Positions 8,958 through 21,337 are shown, numbered from the stretch's first letter. The stretch is DNA of 64,000 nt from Xestospongia muta (GCA_963693285.1 OY848917.1:23442245-23506244), one strand, 5' to 3'. The notes: generated by a model from the letters alone, not told the origin. Translations and numbers: made by a program.

Positions 8958-10030
8958 ATGATATGTAGAATGTTCTGTTTAGATATTTGAATTTGTACTG
9001 GTATACATTGGAAATGTCGTCAACCTCACTTCAAAAAAACAAGTTTGTTTACATTATCACTATGTACTACATTGTGTAGGACATGTGTGTTGTTAGAAGT
9101 AGTCATGTTTACATATTAATAGATTGACCTCTTTGCCTTATACAATATCATATAATATCATTAGATAAGCTTTTTCAAACTTTGGACAGCTTTATATAAA
9201 TTCTACTTTTAAGGAATTGTATTACAATATCAAGGACAAAAGAAGTAACACTAGGTGAATGGTGTTACCATCAATTAACTCAGTAAGGATAAAATACAAT
9301 AGTAAACAACATACAGTATATATACCATTGTATTGTTTTTACCACACTAGAAGTCCTTTAAGGCTATATTAAATTAGTGTACTAATTTTAGTGATTTAAA
9401 TGACCACCTTAAAAATTGTTGTGCCTTTAATATACATCTCTTTACACATGTATATGTTATTTCTTGTGTAATTTTTTATCTTAATTTTTCTGTAAGTATC
9501 ACATGTATATTTTGTATTTCAATAGTTACTTGGTCTACTTTAAGTTCCTTTGGGACCATTATGTATAGCTCTACAAAGTGTAATGGAAGGACAGTCTGAG
9601 TTGGAGTATGTGGTGAGTTCTGTCATGTGATAACTCATGTGATAGTCATGTGACCTTCTCTTATAGTTTTCTGTGACTATTGTTGACAGTTATTGTTCAA
9701 TTATAAGTACACATAAGAATTTATAAATATTGTTAAGAACTTATAAAAATTGCTATGAATTTATAAATATGTAGGAATTTATAAATGCAGCAGTTACAAA
9801 TCTCGAACATCATTTATAAATTCCCATGTGCACCTATAAATCTTTGTTCGTATTTATTATATTTATTTTAGTATTTATAAATCCTGAACAGATAACTATT
9901 AGTTTTGACACAAACATCGCATAATACAAATTGAGCATGGCAACAAACAGAATGATTCTCTTCCCATCATTTGAAGGTATTTGCTAAGGTGATATTTTCA
10001 AAACAATATTTACTCACTGTTCACATTTGA
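8958..10030. repeat. Segmental duplication, left part (paralogous to 31024-32100)
   Basis: Non-coding. It aligns along its length with 31024-32100, including tttgtactggtatacattggaaatg, the TTTATAAA cluster and the approach to the (TTCTTG)n array. No gene is seen. Confidence 0.7.
9700..9905. repeat. Cluster of TTTATAAA palindromes
   Basis: About seven copies of (A/T)TTATAAA(T) occur in 200 bp, spaced roughly 20-30 bp. Equivalent clusters lie at 31765-31955 and 60620-60905. Their meaning is unknown; they could be a degenerate satellite or a protein-binding array. Confidence 0.5.
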
Positions 10031-10033
10031 GCT

Positions 10034-10600
10034 ATGTTTATTACTATTATTATTGTTGTTGATGTTGTTGTTCTTGTGCTTATTTTTGTTCTTGTGCTTA
10101 TTTTTGTTCTTGTTCTTGTTCTTATTCTTGTTCTTATTGTTGTTTTTGTTTCTGTTCTTGTTCTTGTTGGTCTTGTTCTTATTGTTGTTCTTGTTCTTGT
10201 TCTTGTTCTTATAGTTGTTTTTGTTGTTGTTCTTCTTCCTCTTCTTACTGTTGTTGTTGTTGTTCTTGTTGTTCTTGTTGTATTTTTTGTTGTTGCTTTT
10301 GTTATTGTTCTTGTTCTTGTTGTTCTTGTTCTTATTGTTGTTGTTGTTTGTTGTCATTGTTTTCTTCTTGTTGTTTTTGCTGTTGGTTTTTGTTAGTTTT
10401 GTTGTTGCTGTTATTATCATTATTATTATCATAGGTATTATTGTTGTTATTACTTTTATTAACGTTATAATTATTATTATTGTCATTAATAAGTATTACT
10501 AATATTAGTAGTAGTATTAGTATTTGTTTAGTAGTATAGTGACAATAGTAGTAGTATTAATAGTAGTAGTAGTAATAGTATTGTTATTGTTATAAATCGT
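10034..10600. repeat. (TTCTTG/TTGTTG)n array followed by (TTA)/(TAG) runs
   Basis: A long interrupted hexanucleotide/trinucleotide tract. Its translation gives only Leu/Val or Asn/Lys homopolymers, so reading frames here are artefacts. The left flank (atttgagctatgttta) and the right flank (attattatcataggtat) are shared with arrays at 17460-17770, 21294-21870, 32110-32380 and 35636-35750. Confidence 0.85.
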
Positions 10601-11145
10601 TTAAAAATTTTATAATAATTTGAAGTTCACAATTGGTTTCTTTATATTGTCCCAAAATGTACAAAATAGTTATTTTCAATAATTGTTGTTGGTTATGTGT
10701 GAAACTAATTTAATTTTTGACTTTGTAATTAATTGGTACTGAAAGTACAAATGCTCTCCCTCAAACAGTACTGAAGCACACTATAAATATTTAAGATATC
10801 GTATTGTATCGTCAATAGATGTGCAAAAATAGGTTCCTAATCTTACTTCTAATACAAAGAAGTTTTAAAAATATGTTAAATGTTTAATAAAATACACACT
10901 AGCTGTTCCCAACCTTATTTGTAGAAGGTTTAACATCTGACATTGATTGATATAGTTAATGCATTACTGACTAACTTATTTGCACAATGTTCAATGAGAA
11001 CAACTTCCACCTCTGCCTCATACCTGTAAAGATTCTTGTCCCCTACTGATAGCCCTGTGAATAATCTAGAGTCTGAACTGTTTATCATTTAATTTTATCT
11101 CTTGAATCACACTTTATTCAGTTGCTATTATTAAACAATCGCAGA
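10600..11145. other. Spacer without recognised features
   Basis: AT-rich non-coding sequence between the array and the next repeat unit. It is absent from the paralogous locus, where 32390 runs directly into the equivalent of 11090. I see nothing in it. Confidence 0.4.
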
Positions 11146-11470
11146 AATTAATTAATAACACAAAATGTGATGTAAAAATATTGATTCTAACTAATTGTTT
11201 CAACTTCACTGTACATGTACAAATCAAAAACATATAAATTACAAAACTATTTAATTGATGTCTATTATCATTGTATTAACAAAAAAATAATGAATGATAT
11301 AAATGTCCACAATATGCAATACAATAACGAGGGCTTAATTGAAGTTCAAACTCAACAACCAGACTTAGTAAAACAATTTATGGGTCTGTAGTAGGTATTT
11401 CTGTAGTCGAAGTAGTAACTCTAGGACTATCAACATACAATTTATGTGAATAACAGTAGTAAGAATTATT
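11145..11470. repeat. Long repeat family, leading edge
   Basis: Aligns with 32430-32760. It contains the frame LIEVQTQQPDLVKQFMGL followed by TAG. The same edge is repeated at 12963-13100, so the 1.5 kb between them (minisatellite plus transporter) is bracketed by a roughly 140-bp direct duplication. Confidence 0.6.
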
Positions 11471-11557
11471 TTAAATTTTAAAATTTATATTTTACTAAGA
11501 TTTATTTATATCCATATGTTTAATGTAAATGTTGAGGGTGGTCACATATTTATCCAG

Positions 11558-12031
11558 CTACTTGCCTGCCCTGCATTTAAGATCTAGGCTGTTTACTGCT
11601 TTTTCATAAGTATATATATTGGAGTGCTTGCTTAGATTATTAATGTCTATTAAATTTATTTTGCAAGTTACTTTGCCACCCTTGCAATTCCTTGAATTTA
11701 CTAAGTCACACTCCTCTATTAGAACCCTTAGCACATGACTATTGAAGTCATACTCCTCTATTAGAATCCATAGCACATGACTATTGAAGTCACACTCCTC
11801 TATTAGAACCCTTAGCACATGACTATTGAAGTCACACTTCTCTATTAGAACCCATAGCACATGACTATTGAAGTCATACTCCTCCTCTATTAGAATCCAT
11901 AGCACATGACTATTGAAGTCACACTCCTCTATTAGAACCCATAGCACATGACTATTGAAGTCACACTTCTCTATTAGAACCCATAGCACATGACTATTGA
12001 AGTCACACCCCTCCATTAGAACCTTTAGCAC
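11558..12031 (-). CDS. Hypothetical protein of 14-residue repeats (157 codons)
   Basis: The frame covers the minisatellite plus a tail containing NCKGGKVTCKINLIDINN. Each repeat has one Cys and an acidic Glu pair within a hydrophobic Leu/Val/Ile background. The start is uncertain: the frame is already open upstream through more repeat units, and the first codon is not a good ATG. The 3-bp indel and absence of stops are compatible with coding, but ten near-identical units could stay open by chance after one open founder. Confidence 0.2.
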   Translation of the reverse strand: MLKVLMEGCDFNSHVLWVLIEKCDFNSHVLWVLIEECDFNSHVLWILIEEEYDFNSHVLWVLIEKCDFNSHVLRVLIEECDFNSHVLWILIEEYDFNSHVLRVLIEECDLVNSRNCKGGKVTCKINLIDINNLSKHSNIYTYEKAVNSLDLKCRAGK

Positions 12032-12150
12032 ACGCCTATTGAAGTCACACTACTCTATTAGAACCCATAGCACATGACTATTGAATTCACACTCCTCTAT
12101 TAGAACCCGTAGCACATGACTATTGAATTCACACTCCACCATTGAAAAGG
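11700..12150 (-). repeat. 42-bp minisatellite, about 10 units, open as protein
   Basis: Units start at 11737, 11779, 11821, 11863, 11908, 11950, 11992, 12034, 12076 and 12118, so the period is 42 bp with a single 45-bp step caused by an extra 3 bases. Because 42 and 45 are multiples of 3, the minus strand stays open across all units, giving a 14-residue repeat (H-V-L-W-V-L-I-E-E-C-D-F-N-S). The reading frame then continues through a unique 57-residue tail to 11558. No start context, signal or family is recognised. Whether it is translated is unknown. Confidence 0.7.
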
Positions 12151-12281
12151 TGTGGCTTTTTGTCGTTCATGGTTCAGCCCACAATCAGTTCGTACACGGT
12201 CCAGGTTTAGATATTCCCCGACGAGTGTAGAACTCACCCCACAATTGAATGTTGAAGAAACTAATTCTTTAATTACATCTT

Positions 12282-12984
12282 ATGTCTTGTCGTAGACTTT
12301 CCAGTTTCTTATCTCATGAAGATGACACCGAAGGCAATTTATTACAAGACATCAGTTCAGCCCGTAAACCAAACATTCGAGAATCCAAACATTCAGGAAT
12401 TATTGTGACAAGACGTTTACTCTTACTAAAGGTAGTTATTTGATTTTAACACTTAGTTTTTTGATGTTCATACCTTTATCCGTATCTATCATCAGGAGTT
12501 TTAATACTCCTGATACCGAGGATGCAGACATTAGAAATACACCAATATATTGTTATTTTCTACTCTGTCCATTTCTGGCTCTTCTTGGTGATAGGTTCAT
12601 TAGATATCGAGTTGTGCTTGTTGGAACTATTCTTATAACAATTGGTATCGCAACTATTTTTGTCTGGCCTTTTGTTCATTATCATAGCAATAGTGGTATC
12701 ACACTACTTTATTATGCTTCTTTTTTGCCTTTTTACTTTGGAGCATCTTTGTTCAATCAAACATTATTCAACTTGGTACTGACCAATTATTGTTAGCTTC
12801 ATCAAATCAATTAAGATATTACATTTATTGGCAGAACCTTACAATTTATCTACCATCATTTTTTAGTATTCTAATTTTGATAATGATGATAACTATAGGA
12901 CAGTCAGTCCATATAAAAATAATAACATTAGTTCTATACATTTTTGCAATGTTAACAACTGTAGCTGGTTTAATTGAAGTTTAA
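12282..12984 (+). pseudogene. MFS/POT-like membrane transporter, 5' half, two frameshifts
   Basis: ATG at 12282 opens MSCRRLSSFLSHEDDTEGN, a cytosolic N-terminus ending RRLLLLK. Then follow membrane segments (LTLSFLMFIPLSV; YCYFLLCPFLALL; VVLVGTILITIGIATIFVW; YYASFLPFYFGASLF). The loop GDRFIRYRVV matches the MFS signature between helices 2 and 3. The pattern NQTLF..GTDQLL, then NQLRYYIYWQNL, is POT-like. The frame breaks twice: near 12435 (VVI then stop, resumed one base over) and near 12775 (F-G-T-D), each explained by one lost base. It ends at LIEV-stop, where it runs into the repeat family. Transport substrate unknown. Confidence 0.6.
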
Positions 12985-15410
12985 ACTTAACAAGAAAATC
13001 TAGTAAAACAATTTATGTGGTCTGTAGGTACTTCTGTAAGTACTTCTGCAGTTGAAGTAGTAGCTAAAAACTATCAATATACAACAGTAGTAAGATTTAC
13101 AATAATTACTTACTGCCTGGCATGCAAACAATACCAGGCAGTCCTATAATTGTTTTGAGCCACATGTTATATATATTTATATAGAGTTATGTCCATACAT
13201 ATTGCCTTATAGTATTGTTGTGTGCAGCAAATGAAACTAAATATGGCTGATCAAGATTTAAACCTTCTTATAGGCTAGCTAGCTTATTTTTTGCCTTGTA
13301 AAATTTTGTATTCTGCTGTCCAGTTTTTCTAACCTCAAGTTTTAAAGAAAATAAAATTGTCATTTTCAAAACAATTATAAAAAGATTTATTGCACATAGT
13401 ATTGTTTACTTATTTGCTTCAATTACAAATACATATATTTCACACAATACACCTACAGGCATTGTGGGTAATTTGAATATCCATTACAACATGCTCTACT
13501 ACTGGAATAGGTTATGCTAGATTGACAACAGGTAGTTCTGTATGTGATTATTTGTCTAAAATATAACTAACCATAATACTGTCTTATTATCAGTTATCTA
13601 GTAAATGCCTGTAACATGTTTTCGGACTCCATCATATTCCACAGATATAAGATACAATACTAGAAACTGATTCTATAAGGTATTGCAAACAATTAGTATT
13701 AGATATCTGTCTGTAGCACCTATCAAAATATCAAAATAAATACTAATAATTGTTAGTGTCTTACACATGTTGTGAGTCTCCATACTGAAAAAGTATGAGA
13801 AATAACATGAAAAGTAGAGACAACATGCAGCAAATCATTGATTGACTCATTTTCTTGAATATACACATACAATAATCTAAGTGTGTGTTTGATAGTGATA
13901 TCTTTTTATGTCAATACATCATGGTAGGTGTGTATAACACCCACTTATTGACTATTTATGACTGGAATAAACTAGATTAATGGATAGCTAAGAAACAATT
14001 ATTTTGAATAAACAAACAGTGTGCGTACTAAAATAATATTGTGAAACAATTGATAATAAGTAAATTTTTGTGTAAAAAATTTTATTGCCATTGATGACAA
14101 AAATTGCAAAATGTTCTAAATTATGTTGAATATCTAAAGAGACATAATGTGTATATACCTGTAATATTATTTTATTTTATGTTAACATAATGACACTAAC
14201 AAGTAAGGATATATACTACTATCTAAATCACTTAAATGATATCAGTGATATGTTCCTGTATTCTATGTCGGTGCTATTATGTAGGAATGATGCAAATTGC
14301 CATCACTACTATCTTGTTTACATCCTTTTTATTAGACTAATACTACCCAACACTACATTTACTTGTTAGTTTAGAAAATATTTTGTTTATTGTGCATTAC
14401 ATAATCTTGCCAATGAGGGAGTTTGTGAAAGATATTTCTCAACGTCCTAATGGTGACATCTCTTAACAAAATCATGATATAACATATTAATACTAACCTG
14501 CCACTATTGCTCCATAAAATAGCACCTATCATCAAACAACATTCTTTTAAAATCATGAGTTGACAAATTTTTACTACAGACCCACTAACAAAGTCAACCA
14601 ATAAAGCTTGTCATAAGATTTGTATAAACCTGCTACTATGCTGTTTATGAAAAGCAAACAAACTACTTAAGCTCTCAAGATTTACATTTACAAATATAAA
14701 CCTGTTATGAACCAATACTCCATTAGCTATGAATCTCATTATGAGATATGTATGTGTGTTTGTGTAACCCTTACTTGTAATTCAGTCACTGAGCATATAA
14801 CTGCTCTTTGTAGTGTGTGGTCTTGATCAAGAAGCCACACACAATACAGTGTAGATATTGGCTCAATAGTTCATCTACAAGTTAGAATTGTATATCGTTA
14901 ATATATGTACATGTAGTAAAGAACAAGCTTGTAGAAGACTAGTCCTGTGAGTAAAGTAATTGAGAAACGTAATAAAATGGGAATAGGTTGTATTAAGAAT
15001 GCTTGTGTGGCTGGCTATGGTTACTAGTAGTGATATACAATACATGTATCAAAGCCATTAAAAGGAATTTGTCCTTCAGGTGCAGTTTAGTGAGTGAGTA
15101 AACTAATTAAAAAACATGAGGATAAATAATAAATCAGAAAACATATGTATCTGACTAGTAAAGATATCTACACAATACACATGTTTGTTGTGTATAAAGA
15201 GTAAAGTTACAGTAACCTCATGTGTAAAACATGATGTGAATGCTATTCAATGTGTAATTTGATTTGAGACAATTCAAACATTAACAAACTCTGCATGAGT
15301 TCGGTCTATACTTCATTAAAGCTAATTGGTTAATAGAATCATCAGAGGTTCTCAGTAGTGAGTTATGTTTCATAAAACAGATGTTAATTTCTCTTCTAAT
15401 CATCTGTCAC
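12963..15410. repeat. Segmental duplication, right part (paralogous to 32640-35085 and in part 22680-25300)
   Basis: Non-coding. Blocks shared with the two other loci include the hairpin at 13113-13141, gtgtgtataacacccac at about 13927, and a stretch at 14380-14600 reading LANEGVCERYFS-like in one frame. The last shared stretch is gagttcggtctatacttcattaaagct (15298 onward). Frames in this region are not conserved between copies. Confidence 0.65.
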
Positions 15411-15703
15411 CGTCAACTATACCTTATCAGATGTGTGTGAAGATGTAGCTATGGAAGAGGTCAATGCAGTATAATTATGTCTCACAATGAGTCTCACATT
15501 GAGTTCTCCCTATGGTGAATCAACATCTACATTACATTCACCAGATGGATAAGTAAATTTAACCTAAGAAAAGGAATTGATTAATTAATAGAAAACAATA
15601 TGACTTACTGATACTTTTACATCTTTATTTGATTATGGTGCTTCTGATGATTGTTGAATTACCTTTGATGTTGTTTTCTCTAGATCTATAATTTCATGAA
15701 CTC
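15410..15703. other. Short unique spacer
   Basis: Sequence past the end of the 8.96-15.4 kb duplication and before the tandem unit at 15703. I see no gene or repeat in it. Confidence 0.35.
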
Positions 15704-17460
15704 TGCCTGCTTTGGAACCATACTTTTTTTTTCACTATACTCGTTCGTTGACTGACATCACTTTTACATAAGAGACACTGTTCAAACATCGCGCTAGCCA
15801 TAATTGCAATAGCTCACAAATCTAACCAACTGATATTGAAAAGGGAATGGTAAGGAAGAAATGGCACTACAAAGGAGACTGTCAGATATATTGCTATACA
15901 TCAATATTTCATGGTGCTTTGCATAAGGCAAAGCAAAGGAGCCTGCTGAGCTCATTTACACTGAAAAGTATTGAAAAGCTTGAGAGAACCGCTACACGTA
16001 TCTGGCATTGTGCTTCTGATGAATCTACCGGCATTTTGAAAGTGGGTGTTTGCCCTACTCCCTCTCAACACCACTTAACGACTATCGGATTTCTGGTAGT
16101 TCTCTGAATGAGAGGTATACTTACGATTGACCAGACCCTTCCTTCTTGCAGGGGGAGGGGCTGGCTACATGAGACTAGGTAAAATCGTGAATTTTGAATA
16201 TGTAATAATTGTGAATTTGACGTCTATTTTTGTCATCATTTGTATTCCATACATGTGTAAAACATGTAATTTGATTAGAAACAATTTAAACATCAAACAA
16301 CTCTGCCAACTATATGTACTTACAAAAATTATATAATAGCTACATATATATATATATATTGTACATGCAAAATGTACTATATTAAAACAATACTCCCAGG
16401 TAATGAACATATGCATATACTATTTCAGTTTTATTATTAGTGTATGTGAGTATTGATGACAAATTCATTTCATACATCTATGACAATTAAGGTGGCTATG
16501 TAGTTATATAAATTACTCAAGTTTAGGATCAAGCACTTTATGAGCAACAAACAACTGTGCTATGTATATACATGTACAATGTAGTCCACCTGTCATTAGC
16601 TGGTTATTTCATACATTTCACCAAACTAGGTCATTCTATTTGACTGCTAGTATAGACAGATAGAGTTTAATAGTTAGTATTATAGTTATATTATATATAC
16701 TGGATCATACATGTCCATTACTGCCACTTTGTTCTAGGCATCCCAATACTGGGATGACATACTTAAGAAACTACATGTACATGTACAAAGCTAAGTGTCC
16801 TAGGACTACCAGGTGGTTCATCATTATAGGATTACTATGTGAGTAAAAAAGTCACACCTACCTTAATTGATAAAGGAACCAATACTTAACATACACATTG
16901 AAATCACATATGCCTTCAAAGGTTGGTCCTACAACAGGTAGACATTACAAATCCATATATACTAAGTATCCTGGGGATTATTTAACCTTAGTCAGTTGTT
17001 ATGAAACAATCACAGAAATTAATCAAGAACACAAAATGTAATGTGAAACTGTTGATTCAAACTAATTGTTTCAACTACATTGTACATATAGGAATCAAAA
17101 ACGTTAAAAAATATAAAACTATTTAACCAAAATATTAATTGAATTATATAAATGTCCATAATATACAATACATGAAAGAGAGTTTAATTGAAGTTCAAAC
17201 TTGACAATTGGGACATGTTGGGAGATCTGTAGGTGTAGTTATAGTAGGAAGAGTATCTGTAGGACTATCAATATATAATTTGTGTTAGCAATAGTAAAAC
17301 TTAAATGATTAGAGTTGAAAATAAATGAATGGACAAATCTACTATCGGACACTTTTTTATTTCTGTGAATCTCTTCCTATCATTTGAAGGTATTTGCTAA
17401 GGTGATATTCTCAAGACAATATTTACTTTCTGTTCTCATTTGAACTATGTTTAACTCATC
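15703..17460. repeat. Tandem duplication unit A
   Basis: Begins ctgcctgctttggaaccatac and aligns with 17775-20290, about 2.07 kb downstream. It contains a small open frame (15847-16107), the empty site for the transposon at about 16690, and a repeat-family edge from 16990. It ends at the (TTCTTG)n array. Confidence 0.7.
15847..16107 (+). pseudogene. Unrecognised ORF, 86 codons, broken in its tandem copy
   Basis: Starts ATGGTAAGGAAG and reads basic (MVRKKWHYKGDCQIYCYTSI), then KSIEKLERTATRIWHCASDE. The tandem copy near 17922 starts the same (ATGGTAAGG) but carries an internal duplication of acttcatggcg and indels that shift the frame. With no known family and no preservation of frame, it is probably not a working gene. 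Confidence 0.25.
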
Positions 17461-17774
17461 AGATTATTATTATTATTATTATTGTTGTTCTTCTTGTTCT
17501 TGTTCTTGTTCTTGTTCTTGTTCTTATTCTTGTTCTTGTTCTTGTTGTTGTTTTTGTTGTATTTATTACTGTTGTTTTTGTTTTTATTCTTGTCCTTCTT
17601 TTAGCTTGTTCTTGTTCTTGTTCTTGTTCTTATTGTTGTGTTTGTTCTTGTTGTTCTTGTTGTAATTCTTATTGTTGCTTTTGTTCTTGTTCTTGTTCTT
17701 GTTCTTGTTCTTGTTCTTGTTCTTGTTCTTGTTCTTGTTCTTGTTGTTCTTGTGCTTATTTGTTGTTCTTGATC
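17460..17774. repeat. (TTCTTG)n array
   Basis: Same array type and left flank (ctcatcagattattatt) as at 10034. Purest part is 17680-17750. It separates tandem units A and B. Confidence 0.85.
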
Positions 17775-20290
17775 TCTTGCCTGCTTTGGAACCATACTTT
17801 TTTTTTCACTATACTCGTTCCTTGACTGACATCACTTCTACATAAGAGACATTGTTCAAACACTGCGCTAGCCATAATTGCAATAGCTCACAAATCTAAC
17901 CAAATGATATTAGAAAGGGAATGGTAAGGAAGAAATGGCACTACAAAGAAGACTGCCAGATATACTGCTTTACACCAATACTTCATGGCGTACACAATAC
18001 TTCATGGCGCATTGCATAAGGCAGAACAAAGGAGCCTGCTGAGCTCATTCACACGGAAAAGTATTGAAAAGCTTGAGAAAACCGCTACACGTATCTGGCA
18101 TTGTGAATCTGCAGGCATTTTGAAAGTGGGTATTTGCCCTCTTTTCTCTTAACACCACTTAACGACTACTGGGTTTCTGGTAGTTCTCTGAATAACAGCT
18201 ATACTTACAGTTGACCAGACCCTTCCTTCCCGCAGGGGGAGGGGCTGGCTACGCTAGACTAGGTATAATCGTGAATTTTGAATGTGTAATAATTGTGAAT
18301 TTGACGTCTATTTTTGTCACCATTTGTATTCCATACATGTGTAAAACATGTAATTTGATTAGAAACAATTTAAACATCAAACAACTCTACCAACTATATG
18401 TACTTACAAAAATTATATATTAGCTACATATATTTACACATTGTCCATGCAAAATGTGCTATATTAACACAATACTCCCAGGTAATGAACATATGTATAT
18501 GCCATTTCAGTTTTATTATTAGTGTATGCGAGTATTGATGACAAATTCATTTCATACATCTATGACAATTGAAGTGACTATGTAGTTATATGAATTAATC
18601 AAGTTTAGGATCAAGCACTTTATGAGCAACAAACAACTGTGCTATGTACATACATGTACAATGTAGTCCACTCGTTATTTCATACATTTCACCAAACTAG
18701 GTCATTCTACTTGACTGCTAATATAGACAGATAGAGTGTAATAGTTAGTATTAAAGTTATTAACCTCGCTGCGCGTGGGCGCAAAGCGAGGTTACTGTAG
18801 TCTGTCAGTGTGTGTGTGTATGTGTGTGTCTGCACTTCCTGTTTTTTGAACTGGTATAACTTGGCAAGCGAAGCGTTAGCAGCTACCAACGTTTAGCAAC
18901 GAATAGAAAAACGTGTGGACTTTATAACAGCAGTGTCAAGAACATCGTCAAAGAAAACGAAAGCTTAAAACTCGCAAAAGAATTTACAGGCTGCAGAGTC
19001 AAGGTGGTGTTTCTTGAAAAGTAAAAAGTTAATGTGGAGATTTTTTAGTATGCTTTAGAGAATGTTAGAGGAATACAGATAAGCAAGACAGAGGACCGTT
19101 GGTCGATGCAATCGTTAGAAAAGTTCTGAAAAGTGTTTTGTGGACTTGGAGCGAAGTAACGCATTTAGGAAACTTCTCAAAGCACTGAAAAAACTGCTAG
19201 TAATAGATAATATATTGATTTATATTTGTACTACGGGACGTTTCCAAAGAACGCTTCATTTTCAAGTTACAATAAATTTTGTATATGAAATATTGAAACA
19301 TTTTAAAGCGTCATGTAAAGGCTCAGAGAAACATTCATCACGAATCTAGCACTAATCATGCTTGGCATTTGAATGATGCTATTACTTACTCAGTTACAGC
19401 TTCACAGACATGTCAATCAGAGTGCAAAGTACCCAGTAACCGACTAAGCTTTTTTCCCCCTTGATTGAAGAGAAATGCTGAGTCATCAAACAACAGTTTG
19501 TAATGTGCATCACGTGATCCAATCAATAATTTGACTACACCTTGTCCAATCTTAAATGTACATGTACATGCACTCTGCAGTATAGGTTTACAATGGGCAC
19601 CGCAGCGAGGTTAAGCACTTTAGTGCATTTTTATACTATATGTACTGGATTATACATGTCCAGTACTGCCACTTTGTTCTAGGCATCCCAATACTGGGAT
19701 GACATACTTAAGAAACTACATGTACATATACAAAGCTAATTGCCCTAGGACTACCAGGTGGTTTATCATTATAGGATTACTATGTAATTAAATTCACACC
19801 CACCTTAATTGATAGAGGAACCAATACTTAACATGCACATTGATATCACATATGCCTTCAAAAGTTAGTCCTCCCACAGGTAGACATTACAAATCCATAT
19901 ATACTAAGTATCCTGGGAATTATTTAACCTTAGTCAGTTGCTATGAAACAATCACAAAAATTAATCAAGAACACAAAATGTGATGTGAAACTATTGATTC
20001 TAACTAATTGTTTCAACTACATTGTGCATTTACATATCAAAAACATTAAAAAATACAAAACTATTTAATTGAAGTATATTATCATTGTATTAACCAAATA
20101 TTAATTGAATGATATAAATGTGCATAATATACAATACATTAAAAAGAGTTTAATTGTAGTTCAAACTTGACAATTGGGACAAGTTGGGGGATCTGTAAGT
20201 GTAGTTATAGTAGTAACAGTATCTGTAGGACTCTCAATATACAATTTGTGTTAACAATAGTTAAACTTAAAATGATTAGATTTGAAAATA
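17775..20290. repeat. Tandem duplication unit B
   Basis: Second copy of 15703-17330 (ttgcctgctttggaaccatac onward). It is longer because of the transposon insertion at 18760-19634. It contains a copy of the degenerate open frame and the repeat-family edge at 19920-20280. Confidence 0.7.
18760..19634 (+). mobile_element. Non-autonomous TIR element, copy B (about 875 bp)
   Basis: Left end TAACCTCGCTGCG folds into a hairpin with agcgaggtt 22 bp on. Right end CGCAGCGAGGTTA is followed by the small hairpin GCAC-ttta-GTGC. TTAT flanks both ends (18757-18760 and about 19630-19633), suggesting a 4-bp target duplication. The tandem partner lacks the element: there gttagtattatagttat runs straight into attatatatactgga. 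That is direct evidence of insertion after the tandem duplication. No transposase. A 69-codon frame at 19140 is not kept in copy A. Confidence 0.8.
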
Positions 20291-20905
20291 AACGATATCG
20301 AGCACTCTTCATACAACAGACCTGGATACCATGGTGAATATATATATATATATTTATATATTTATTATAAGATTCATAGCTCATAGAACAGTGTTGGTTC
20401 TAACTTATAGACTTCATATATATCTATACACATATATATATGCACATATAATCCACAACAATCTTAGGATCACTCAACAATTGTTTTTATAAGGAGGATT
20501 TATTACATGTATTTAATTTATACAACTAGTAGGTAAGTCTAGTCCTTGTAATGTGGTTTGTAGTGAGTAAACTAATTGAGATTAATCATAATATGGGGAC
20601 AGATTGTATTAAGAAAGCTTATATAACTGACTATAGTTACTAGTAGTGATGTACAGTACATGTATCAAAGCCAATAAGAAGGAATTTGTCCTTGTAGTGT
20701 GGTTTTAGTGAGTGAATAAACTAATTAAGAAACATAGTAAGATGAAGATAAATAATATTTCAAAAACACATGTATCTGACTAGTAAAGATATCTACACAA
20801 TATATAGATAACAACACATGTTTGTTGTTTATAAAAAGTTAAGTTACAATAACCTCATGTGTAAAACATGATGTAAATGGTATTTGATGTGTAATTTCAA
20901 CTCTG
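20290..20905. other. AT-rich spacer with TA runs
   Basis: Holds a (TA)n-like run at 20338-20368 and sequence distantly similar to 14880-15240 (agtaaactaattgag, cagtacatgtatcaaagcc). No gene seen. Confidence 0.45.
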
Positions 20906-21293
20906 CCTAAATACTGCTCTATAATTACATAATACTAGGTACTTACATATATACCTTTTTCCAGTTTTATTCTTTCTGTATCTGAGTATTAATGTAAATT
21001 TTATGTCATACATCTATGACAATGGAGATGACCATGTACTTAGATGGATTACTTAAATTATGAGTCAAGCACTTTACGAGCAACAAACAAATATGCTATG
21101 TAGTGTACAATGTTGCCCACTTGTCATCAGGTGGTTATTCATTAAATTTTCATTAATTTTTTTTATTATTTATTTATTAAATAATAAATAAGTTTATTAT
21201 CATTGTATTAACCTAACTTTAATGAATGATAAAAATGTGAATGATATACACTACATTAAAGAGGGTTTAATTAAACTTCAAGCTGGACAAGTT
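20905..21293. repeat. Long repeat family, partial copy
   Basis: Matches the first 430 bp of the window (cctaaatactgctctata onward) and is itself repeated at 22500-22760 with the same aataaataataaataag stretch. Confidence 0.6.
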
Positions 21294-21298
21294 GGGGG

Positions 21299-21337
<39 letters not shown>

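Noticed and set aside
10034..10502. Leu/Val-rich and Asn/Lys-rich proteins on both strands
   Set aside because: They are translations of the TTCTTG/TTG array; all frames are open because the repeat has no stops.
16165..16416. Minus-strand 83-codon Tyr/Ile-rich frame
   Set aside because: AT-rich low-complexity read through a TATA run; not kept in the tandem copy.
19140..19349. 69-codon gene inside transposon copy B
   Set aside because: The frame is not maintained in copy A, so it is probably chance.
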